From assembly GCA_017989935.1 (NCBI GenBank), contig JAGNOY010000109.1:1-6888 (forward strand): a stretch of 6,888 nucleotides of DNA. Direction: 5' to 3'. Shown here piece after piece: positions 1-5,665 of this stretch; the first letter of the stretch is position 1, and each line of letters opens with the position of its first letter. Origin of the DNA: Chitinophagaceae bacterium. Its GTDB lineage: Bacteria > Bacteroidota > Bacteroidia > Chitinophagales > Chitinophagaceae. The notes beneath the pieces were generated by a model that was given only the letters and a program-made list of their open reading frames with translations, had not been told where the DNA came from and made no database searches. The translations under genes and the position numbers were made by a program.

Positions 1-57
1 CAAGAGAGAGTGCCTATGAGTGAGGTGAAAAATATGGTGTTGAATGCAATTCAATAA
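1..57 (+). CDS. 3' end of an unidentified upstream gene (partial)
   Basis: Frame 1 is open from the left edge to a TAA at 55-57 and encodes the tail QERVPMSEVKNMVLNAIQ. The other two forward frames hit stops within the first 25 bases, and the composition (charged start, amphipathic helical end) resembles a normal protein C-terminus. Only 18 residues are visible, so the product cannot be named and the call rests on frame openness and gene direction alone. A short inverted repeat spans the last codons and the stop (T38-T45 with A49-A56), followed by six T residues at 64-69. This could be a weak terminator for the gene. Confidence 0.45.
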   Translation, partial: QERVPMSEVKNMVLNAIQ

Positions 58-69
58 ATAGGATTTTTT
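38..69 (+). terminator. possible weak terminator of the upstream gene
   Basis: An 8-bp AT-rich stem (38-45 with 49-56, one G-T wobble, 3-nt loop GCA) overlaps the upstream stop codon and is followed, after seven bases, by TTTTTT at 64-69. The stem is weak and the T-run does not follow it directly, so this is only a candidate. Confidence 0.25.
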
Positions 70-267
70 ATTACTTGCAATTCATTGAATTTGCTGATTC
101 TTATGACGAATTTAGTAAAGTGATATTCATTTGGTAATATCTATCTACCAATTCACGTAAGATAATTCAGTGCCCTTAGCTTAAAGTTTTAACAGTGTAA
201 TTTGGTGATTTGGAAATAGTTTTCTATATCTTTATAATCACGTTGTTTCACCTTAAAATTTTTACTT
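58..267. other. AT-rich intergenic region with small hairpins
   Basis: No convincing reading frame is present. Two small dyads can be seen besides the one at the upstream stop codon: 77-94 (GCAATTC / GAATTTGC, one bulged T) and TTGGTA at 131-136 with TACCAA at 146-151 (9-nt spacer). The promoter candidate for the next gene is listed separately. Nothing else is recognisable. Confidence 0.5.
201..234 (+). promoter_or_regulatory. candidate Bacteroidota-type promoter for the T9SS cargo gene
   Basis: TTTG at 201-204 and TATCTTTA at 227-234 approximate the Bacteroidota -33 (TTTG) and -7 (TAnnTTTG) elements. The -7 match is 7 of 8, and the 22-bp spacing is slightly longer than usual. It would start an mRNA near 239-241, with a leader of about 28 nt before the ATG at 268. 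This is the best match in the gap but not a strong one. Confidence 0.35.
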
Positions 268-1923
268 ATGCAATCTTTATCTAAATTAACGCTAGGCATT
301 TTATTGACATTTGTTTTTTTTAATTCAACTGCCCAACAAAAGTTGCAATCTACTAAGCTACTTCAAGGAACAGGCATTGAAGAAATTTATCAAGTCATAC
401 CTTACCAAAACGGATATATTTGTTTGGGGATGAAAGGTGATGAGGCTCAAACCAAGAAATTATGGATGCTGAAATTGAATCAACAGTTAAAAATTGAAGA
501 TTCTCATATCATTCAAATGGAATCTCTCAGTGATCCTTTTAAAGCATTAACCTTGCCTAATGGAAATATTTGGGTTCTTGCTCAACATCAGGTTTTAGGA
601 GAGGATGATTATTCTGTACTTATTTGTTTGGGAGAAAAAGGAGAAATTCAATGGACCAAAAAATTAGAGCAAGCAGGCAGAGCACATGTATTAGACATGA
701 TGTTAAATTCTTCAAATGAAATATTATTTACAGGAAATTTGATTCATGCAGTTGATGGAAATGATTTGCATGACGAATTGTTGTTAATGAAGGCAACTAT
801 TCAAGGAGATATCATGTGGCAAAAAACAATTGCTTTTGATCAATACCAAATTGTGCCTAGAAGCATAATGGAAGATAAACAACAAAATATTATTATCACA
901 GGTACGGGCTTAGAGCTTAAGGAAAAAACATATCAACGTCAATGGGTATGTTTTCAATTTGATCAAAATGGGCAATTAAAAAATCGCCTCGTTGCTGATG
1001 GTTATGCAAGCTATAGTTTTGCCAATTCAATGGTAGAAACCGCGAATGGATATTTAGCCATATTAAACCATAAAGATTATTTTGGAAAGCCTGCAATATT
1101 GACTTTAAATCAGCAACTAGATATCTTGAAAAGTCAAACTTTGAATGGAGCTCCAGTGCTTTTGTCGGGTGTTATGGAGCATGAAGGGCAGTTTGTTTTG
1201 CCAGCAGTTTTTAGTAATAGCATTGATGCCTATTCTCCTGGTTTTATTCAGATGAATAGCCAAGGTGATATTATTCAAAGTAAGACATCTCCTAGTCTGT
1301 TTAAACATTTCTTTATTACCAATATGCAATCTTTGATGAATAATCAATTTATGTTGAGTGGAATTGGTTATCATCAAGATGAAGCTTCAGATGTATATTT
1401 GATGCCTTTTTCTGCCGACGGAAAATCATTGTGCGACATGCAATCAATTGACATTCAAGAAACAACTTGTGATATTAGAACGGTTCCTGTAGTTCAAATC
1501 AGGGCAGAGTCAGCCCAAGTGTCAAGTTCGGATATTGTTTTGCATTCAAGTACAACTGCTTATGATTTGAGTAATATTTGCAACTCTCCAGATGAGGATC
1601 TTGTTGATCCAAAAGAAAATCAGAATTGGACTCAATGGAAGGATAGACATGAGGCATTCTTTGCCACAAAAATTCCTTCAGAGTGGCTAGTAGCTTCCCC
1701 AATTCCAGTTCAACAAAAATTGACAATCACCTATAAGGGGATGGCAAACGAAGGTGGATTAGCGGTTTCAATTTCTACCATAAGTGGTCATGTTGTTTAT
1801 CAAAATAAAATCTATAATCAAGATATTTTTGATATCGATGTGAATGAAATGAAAGCTGGTGTATATTATCTTAAGGTTAAGGATGATGTAAAAGAGAAGA
1901 CAATTAAATTTGTGCACGAATAA
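268..1923 (+). CDS. secreted protein with propeller-like repeats and T9SS type A C-terminal sorting domain
   Basis: This 551-aa protein is of unknown specific function. Residues 1-22 form a signal peptide (basic start, hydrophobic LGILLTFVFF, probable cleavage after STA before QQ). Residues about 40-395 hold repeated units of the form 'nGyi.lG ... W/L..L...G.i.w.k', for example around LWMLKLNQQLKI, YSVLICLGEKGEIQWTKKL and LLLMKATIQGDIMWQKTI. These resemble the blades of delta-60/propeller-type repeats common in Bacteroidota secreted proteins. A low-complexity linker (about 395-470) leads to a type A sorting domain at about 474-551, with SPIPVQQKLTI, VSISTISGHVVY, FDIDV, KAGVYYLKV and a final KFVHE. 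In this family the domain directs export across the outer membrane by the type IX system and is usually removed or replaced by a surface anchor. The usual PNPV opening motif is altered to SPIPV. The ATG is chosen because the signal peptide begins there. The role is probably cell-surface or extracellular; substrate or partner is not inferable. Confidence 0.9.
   Translation: MQSLSKLTLGILLTFVFFNSTAQQKLQSTKLLQGTGIEEIYQVIPYQNGYICLGMKGDEAQTKKLWMLKLNQQLKIEDSHIIQMESLSDPFKALTLPNGNIWVLAQHQVLGEDDYSVLICLGEKGEIQWTKKLEQAGRAHVLDMMLNSSNEILFTGNLIHAVDGNDLHDELLLMKATIQGDIMWQKTIAFDQYQIVPRSIMEDKQQNIIITGTGLELKEKTYQRQWVCFQFDQNGQLKNRLVADGYASYSFANSMVETANGYLAILNHKDYFGKPAILTLNQQLDILKSQTLNGAPVLLSGVMEHEGQFVLPAVFSNSIDAYSPGFIQMNSQGDIIQSKTSPSLFKHFFITNMQSLMNNQFMLSGIGYHQDEASDVYLMPFSADGKSLCDMQSIDIQETTCDIRTVPVVQIRAESAQVSSSDIVLHSSTTAYDLSNICNSPDEDLVDPKENQNWTQWKDRHEAFFATKIPSEWLVASPIPVQQKLTITYKGMANEGGLAVSISTISGHVVYQNKIYNQDIFDIDVNEMKAGVYYLKVKDDVKEKTIKFVHE
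1905..1912 (+). promoter_or_regulatory. candidate -7 promoter element inside the 3' end of the preceding gene
   Basis: TAAATTTG matches TAnnTTTG at every defined position. It would place a start near 1917-1920, just before the GC-rich RNA-like element. No good TTTG lies at the expected -33 distance (about 1881-1886), and the motif sits in coding sequence (IKFV codons), so it may be fortuitous. Confidence 0.25.
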
Positions 1924-1931
1924 TTTTTTTT
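1906..1931 (+). terminator. weak terminator candidate after the T9SS cargo gene
   Basis: AAATT at 1906-1910 can pair with AATTT at 1922-1926 across the stop codon, and an eight-T run fills 1924-1931. The stem is short, AT-only and overlaps the T-run, so termination here is doubtful. Confidence 0.2.
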
Positions 1932-1936
1932 GACTT

Positions 1937-2106
1937 GCTTTCCTGCGAGGAAGCCAATTAAAAGTTGAAGAATGAAAAAGACCCTGAGCCTTGGCCCTGA
2001 TCGTAGCAGTCCACCGTGTGGCGCGTAGAGCAGGAATTAGTTGCATAAAGTACAATAAGTCGAGCCCCAAAAAGAAGAGATTTTGTTGGCTTGGATCCAC
2101 TTTTTG
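1937..2106 (+). ncRNA. probable structured non-coding RNA upstream of guaB (6S-like candidate)
   Basis: A sharp G+C island (about 65% over 1980-2034) lies in a gap flanked by AT-rich genes and has no plausible reading frame. It folds into a long irregular arm. CCTG 1996-1999 pairs with CAGG 2031-2034, TC 2001-2002 with GA 2028-2029, GC 2006-2007 with GC 2023-2024, and CCAC 2011-2014 with GTGG 2018-2021, around loop CGT. The intervening mismatches are largely purine pairs (A2000-G2030, and a symmetric GTA/GTA loop 2003-2005 with 2025-2027), which favours the + strand. A distant closing stem, AAGCCAA 1951-1957 with TTGGCTT 2086-2092, extends through a U-G pair and three A-U pairs to 1962/2081. 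TTTTT at 2101-2105 could mark the 3' end. A separate hairpin at 1940-1952 (TTTCCT/AGGAAG region) competes with the 5' side of the closing stem. A single long interrupted hairpin of about 150-180 nt is the architecture of 6S RNA. CCCTGAGCC (1982-1990) and GTGGCGC (2018-2024) also resemble stretches I remember from E. coli 6S, which is weak evidence. Ends are approximate and identity is unproven. Confidence 0.45.
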
Positions 2107-2132
2107 TAATTGGCAAAATAATTTTACCTTTG
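2103..2132 (+). promoter_or_regulatory. guaB promoter, Bacteroidota consensus
   Basis: TTTG at 2103-2106 and TACCTTTG at 2125-2132 match the phylum's -33 and -7 elements with no deviation at defined positions and an 18-bp spacer. The -7 element ends three bases before the guaB ATG, so transcription should begin at or within a few bases of the start codon. The GC-rich element upstream is therefore not part of the mRNA made from this promoter. Confidence 0.7.
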
Positions 2133-2135
2133 CGC

Positions 2136-3602
2136 ATGGCTACAAATTCTAAAATTCTTAAAGAAGGACTCACCTTTGACGATGTGTTGTTGGTGCCTGC
2201 ATATTCAGACATACTTCCTCGTGAAGTGAACATCAACTCACAACTCACTAAGAAATTAAAAATTAATATTCCATTGGTTTCTGCTGCCATGGATACAGTT
2301 ACGGAATCAACCTTGGCGATTGCCTTAGCTAGAGAAGGTGGTATCGGCATTCTGCATAAAAATATGAGTATTGAAAAGCAAGCCGAGCAGGTTCGTAAAG
2401 TAAAGCGTACCGAAAGTGGTTTGATAGTAGATCCTGTGACTTTAAGTCCAGATGCCTTGGTAGGTGAAGCCTTGAAAATTATGCGTGATCATAAAATTGG
2501 GGGTATTCCTATTGTGGATGGGCAAAGAAAATTAGTAGGGATACTGACCAATCGTGATTTGCGTTTTGAAAAAAATGTAAAACAGAAGGTGAGTGAGGTA
2601 ATGACTAAGGATAAATTAATTACTGCACAATTAGGCACCGATTTAATGAAAGCAGAGAAGATTTTGCAGCAATATAAAATCGAGAAATTGCCTATAGTAG
2701 ATAGAAATCGAAAATTGATTGGGTTAATTACTTATCGAGATATTTTGCAATATAAAAGTCATCCTCATGCAAGTAAAGATGATATGGGACGTTTGATGGT
2801 TGGGGCAGCTATTGGTATTACCGCAGATGTGTTGAACCGAGTTGAAGCTTTGATGCATGTAGGTGTAGATGTAGTAACTTTAGATAGTGCACATGGGCAT
2901 TCAAAAGGTGTGCTTGATACCTTGAAAAAAATAAAAAAATTCAATAAAGATATACAAATTATTGCAGGCAATGTAGCTACTGGTGACGGCGCTAAAGCCT
3001 TGGTGGCTGCAGGCGCAGATGCAGTAAAGGTGGGTGTAGGTCCAGGTTCTATTTGCACCACACGTATAGTGACTGGAGCTGGTGCTCCGCAATTAACAGC
3101 CATCATGGATGCTTGCGAAGCTTTGAAAAAAACAGGTGTGCCTGTGATTGCTGATGGCGGCATTCGATATACAGGCGATTTGGTAAAAGCCTTGGTTGCA
3201 GGTGCTTCCTCGGTGATGGCAGGTTCTGTGTTTGCTGGTGTAGAAGAGAGTCCAGGTGAAACAATTATTTTTGAAGGAAGAAAGTTTAAATCATATCGTG
3301 GCATGGGAAGTATTGAGGCCATGCAAGAAGGAAGCAAGGATAGGTATTTTCAAGATGTAGAAGACGATATTAAAAAATTAGTACCAGAAGGTATTGTTGG
3401 CAGAGTACCTTATAAAGGCACTTTGAATGAAGTAGTTCATCAGTTTATTGGTGGATTGCGCGCTGGAATGGGGTATTGTGGTGCCAAGGATATTAAAGCC
3501 TTGCAGCAAGCTCAATTTGTTCGAATCACCAATGCGGGCATGCGCGAAAGTCATGCACATGATGTGGTGGTTACCAAAGAATCTCCTAATTATTCTCGCT
3601 AA
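2136..3602 (+). CDS. guaB: inosine-5'-monophosphate dehydrogenase
   Basis: This cytoplasmic enzyme oxidises IMP to XMP with NAD+, the committed step of guanine nucleotide synthesis. The 488-aa length is typical of bacterial GuaB. The catalytic TIM barrel begins with GLTFDDVLLVP (11-21) and is split by two CBS domains (about 97-150 and 157-210), which in this family bind adenine/guanine nucleotides and tune activity. The active-site loop GPGSICTTR carries the catalytic Cys307. IMP-phosphate contacts are expected in ADGGIR (339-344) and MAGSVFAG (361-368). The mobile flap contains the Arg403-Tyr404 dyad in KDRYFQ, then PEGIVGRVPYKG and GMGYCGA (444-450). All key residues are present. The start at 2136 is preferred over an in-frame TTG at 2091, because MATNSKILKEGLTFDD matches the usual N-terminus and the -7 element lies directly upstream. 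The mRNA is probably leaderless. The lnb-like gene follows after 54 bp. Confidence 0.98.
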   Translation: MATNSKILKEGLTFDDVLLVPAYSDILPREVNINSQLTKKLKINIPLVSAAMDTVTESTLAIALAREGGIGILHKNMSIEKQAEQVRKVKRTESGLIVDPVTLSPDALVGEALKIMRDHKIGGIPIVDGQRKLVGILTNRDLRFEKNVKQKVSEVMTKDKLITAQLGTDLMKAEKILQQYKIEKLPIVDRNRKLIGLITYRDILQYKSHPHASKDDMGRLMVGAAIGITADVLNRVEALMHVGVDVVTLDSAHGHSKGVLDTLKKIKKFNKDIQIIAGNVATGDGAKALVAAGADAVKVGVGPGSICTTRIVTGAGAPQLTAIMDACEALKKTGVPVIADGGIRYTGDLVKALVAGASSVMAGSVFAGVEESPGETIIFEGRKFKSYRGMGSIEAMQEGSKDRYFQDVEDDIKKLVPEGIVGRVPYKGTLNEVVHQFIGGLRAGMGYCGAKDIKALQQAQFVRITNAGMRESHAHDVVVTKESPNYSR

Positions 3603-3656
3603 TAAAATTGAGATTCTTTTTGCTGTATAGAAGAATGCTGTTGAAAGAAAAAAAAT
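3603..3656 (+). other. short guaB-lnb spacer with hairpin and A-rich leader
   Basis: ATTCTTTT (3613-3620) pairs with ATAGAAGAAT minus one base (3629-3636) as an 8-bp stem with one U-G and an 8-nt loop. No T-run follows, so it is not a standard terminator; it could be an RNA processing or stability element. Eight A residues at 3648-3655 lie just before the next ATG, as is common for Bacteroidota translation starts, which use A-rich leaders rather than Shine-Dalgarno pairing. No TAnnTTTG promoter is visible, so readthrough from guaB is plausible. Confidence 0.4.
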
Positions 3657-4835
3657 ATGAAGTCAACTTACGGATACATAGTTTTAATAATAGTCATGGT
3701 AATGAGTATTGTATCTATACCTCGATTAAGTATGGCGCAAGATTCATGTAGTTTAAAAATTAGTTTGCTTACCTGCGGTGTTGGAGAAGAATTGTATGCC
3801 AGTTACGGTCATTCGGCCTTGCGGATTCAGGATAAGTGTAAGGGTACTGATATCGTGTATAATTATGGGACTTTCAATTTTGGAGATCCTGATTTTTATT
3901 CAAAATTCACGAGAGGTAAATTGCCCTATTACTTGAATGATGAAAATTTTCTAGGATTTATTCAAACTTATGTCCAAGAAGGGAGAAGTATCAGTGAGCA
4001 GGTCTTAAGATTAGATGCAACAGAGTCCAAAGCTATTCAACATTTTTTGGAAGAAAATTTGAAGGAAGAGAATAAGTATTATCGTTATGATTTTTTATTT
4101 GATAATTGTTCCACAAGAATAAGAGATGGGTTCTCAAAAATATTTGGAGAAAAGATAGAGTGGGGGCATATCATGACAAATGATAGTGTAAGTTTTAGAA
4201 CTATACTCAATCATTATGAAAGAAATTTGCATTGGGAAAGATTCGGTATTAATTTGTTGATGAGTCATCAGGTAGATGATAAAATGAAAAGTGAGCAAGC
4301 CATGTTTTTGCCTGATTATCTTGCTAAAGGATTTGATAAGGCAACATTGAATGGAAATAAACTTGTATCAGAAACCAAAGAAATTTTAGTGCGTCAAAAG
4401 CCAATTGAAGACAAATTGAATGAGCCCAAATTGTATTTATGGTTACTGCTAGGGTTTATTTTTCTGCTTTCTCAAATCAAAAAAGTAAAGCCCTATTTAA
4501 TGTATGTTGATGTCCTGTTGTTTTTATTATTAGGTCTGTTGGGATGTTTGATGTTGTTTATGTGGTTTGGTACAGAACATAAGGTTTGTGCTTGGAATCG
4601 AAATTTATTATGGGCATTTCCATTTCATTTAGTTTTTGCTGCCTTGATTCCAACAGGTTCAGAAAAGGTAAAGAAGTATGCTAAATATGCTTCATGGCTC
4701 CTGATTTTAGCTGTAATTTCAAATTTAATCGCTGATCAAAAATATATGGCAGAAATTTTTCCTTTACTGATTTTGATATACCTAAGATTAGGATATTATT
4801 CCAAGCAAGTGAAGTACCTTTCCTTTTCTAAATAG
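3657..4835 (+). CDS. lnb: DUF4105 / Lnb-family lipoprotein N-acyltransferase-like membrane protein
   Basis: This 392-aa protein starts with a signal peptide (about 1-27, ending SMA before QD). A periplasmic domain (about 30-250) follows, with a conserved His in YGHSALRI (His52) and a conserved Cys in FDNCSTRIRD (Cys151). That His/Cys pairing is the DUF4105 signature and resembles a thiol-acyl active site. Five membrane segments follow at about 258-274, 282-303, 316-332, 344-358 and 364-381. The positive residues (KKVK 275-278, KVKK 337-340, KQVK after the last helix) fit the positive-inside rule with the large domain in the periplasm. The loop HKVCAWNRNLLWAFP (308-322) is a conserved part of the family's membrane half. 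From memory, the family member Lnb in Bacteroides transfers the third acyl chain to lipoproteins, replacing the Lnt of Proteobacteria; the two-part layout here (periplasmic domain plus five helices) matches. Paralogues are common, so exact function is inferred. The start is supported by the signal peptide and A8 leader, and the stop is 8 bp before the hydrolase gene. Confidence 0.85.
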   Translation: MKSTYGYIVLIIVMVMSIVSIPRLSMAQDSCSLKISLLTCGVGEELYASYGHSALRIQDKCKGTDIVYNYGTFNFGDPDFYSKFTRGKLPYYLNDENFLGFIQTYVQEGRSISEQVLRLDATESKAIQHFLEENLKEENKYYRYDFLFDNCSTRIRDGFSKIFGEKIEWGHIMTNDSVSFRTILNHYERNLHWERFGINLLMSHQVDDKMKSEQAMFLPDYLAKGFDKATLNGNKLVSETKEILVRQKPIEDKLNEPKLYLWLLLGFIFLLSQIKKVKPYLMYVDVLLFLLLGLLGCLMLFMWFGTEHKVCAWNRNLLWAFPFHLVFAALIPTGSEKVKKYAKYASWLLILAVISNLIADQKYMAEIFPLLILIYLRLGYYSKQVKYLSFSK

Positions 4836-4843
4836 GGAATACA

Positions 4844-5656
4844 ATGTATAATGAATTAAGTGAGCCAAGATTTTCAGGAACCTTTTATCATAGAACTGGT
4901 CAAGGATTTCCTGTTTTTTTAATACATGGTTTTGGAGAGGATAGTCGAATTTGGGAGAATCAGCTGAAGCTCACCGAAAGATATACCGTGTACAAACCTG
5001 ATTTGCCTGGAAGTGGTAATTCGCAATTATTAGACACAACAAGAAGTATTGAGGAATTGGCGACGTGGCTTTTGTCTATTCTTGATCAAGAGGGGCTTGA
5101 TCAAGTGATCATGTTAGGTCATTCAATGGGTGGCTATATTACGTTGGCATTTGCTCATCTTTTTCCTGAAAGACTCAAGGCATTTGGATTACTGCATTCT
5201 ACGGCCTTTGCAGATGATGAAGCCAAAATCGAGAATAGAAGAAAGTCGATTAAACTCATTGAAAATGATGGGAAAGAAGTCTTTTTAAAAGCTATGATTC
5301 CCAATTTATATAGTGAGCAATCAAGAAAATTAATCCCTAAAATAATTCAGTCGCATTTGGCCATGAGTCTAAACCTTGAACCAAAAACGCTGATTGCCTA
5401 TTATCAGGCCATGATACTTCGTCTTGATAGAAGTGAGACTCTTCTAAATACGAATTCACCAGTTTTATTCGTTATTGGAGAAGACGATCAGGTGATACCG
5501 TTAGCTCAATCCTTAAAACAATGTCATTTACCTGCTGTGAGTAAGGTGAAGCTTTTTAAGGGAATCGGGCATACAAGTATGAATGAATGTCCTGAAGAAC
5601 TAAATGAGTGCTTAATAAATTTTTGTGATGAAGTTTTAAACATTAAAATAGCTTAA
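4844..5656 (+). CDS. alpha/beta-fold hydrolase
   Basis: This 270-aa protein has no signal peptide and is probably cytoplasmic. It is a standard alpha/beta hydrolase with all catalytic positions visible: oxyanion motif LIHGFGED (26-33), DLPGSGNS (53-60), nucleophile elbow LGHSMGGY (91-98) with Ser94, acid in GEDDQVIP (212-219), most likely Asp215, and His243 in GIGHTSMNECPEE. A lid region (about 120-200) separates the two halves of the core. Homologues include esterases, BioH/MhpC-like carboxylesterases and haloperoxidase-like proteins; the substrate cannot be told. The ATG lies 8 bp after the preceding stop with AGGGAA (4834-4839) just upstream, a rare Shine-Dalgarno-like sequence in this window, and the next gene begins 9 bp after its stop. 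Co-transcription with both neighbours is likely. An envelope-related role is only suggested by context. Confidence 0.92.
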   Translation: MYNELSEPRFSGTFYHRTGQGFPVFLIHGFGEDSRIWENQLKLTERYTVYKPDLPGSGNSQLLDTTRSIEELATWLLSILDQEGLDQVIMLGHSMGGYITLAFAHLFPERLKAFGLLHSTAFADDEAKIENRRKSIKLIENDGKEVFLKAMIPNLYSEQSRKLIPKIIQSHLAMSLNLEPKTLIAYYQAMILRLDRSETLLNTNSPVLFVIGEDDQVIPLAQSLKQCHLPAVSKVKLFKGIGHTSMNECPEELNECLINFCDEVLNIKIA

Positions 5657-5665
5657 TTTTACCCG

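Noticed and set aside
1937..1954. Hairpin TTTCCT/AGGAAG as an intrinsic terminator
   Set aside because: No T-run follows it on either strand; the T8 run precedes it on the + strand.
2091..2135. Upstream TTG start adding 15 residues to guaB
   Set aside because: The extension is not part of known IMPDH N-termini and would be translated from DNA containing the promoter itself.
1924..2135. tRNA, tmRNA, SRP RNA or RNase P RNA in the GC-rich gap
   Set aside because: No cloverleaf with a T-arm GTTCGA-type motif, no tmRNA ends or resume codon, no SRP GGAAG...AGCA apical loop, and too short for RNase P RNA.
1924..2135. Purine riboswitch controlling guaB
   Set aside because: The three-way junction and conserved core of the known purine riboswitches are not visible, and the strong promoter lies downstream of the element, outside its mRNA.
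1768..2350. Overlapping minus-strand reading frames of 110 and 130 codons covering the guaB upstream gap
   Set aside because: They overlap each other, the cargo gene end and the guaB start, have no family resemblance, and pass through the RNA-like element in two frames. They are open by chance because of the GC-rich stretch.
2765..3337. Minus-strand frame of 190 codons inside guaB
   Set aside because: It lies wholly opposite the conserved guaB barrel, is Ala/Pro/Ser/Thr-rich as expected of a shadow, and has no recognisable domain.
5622..5661. Separate promoter for the PKD gene (TTTG 5622-5625, TAATTTTA 5654-5661)
   Set aside because: The spacing is about 28 bp, too long, and the -7 element lacks the final G; readthrough from the hydrolase gene is simpler.
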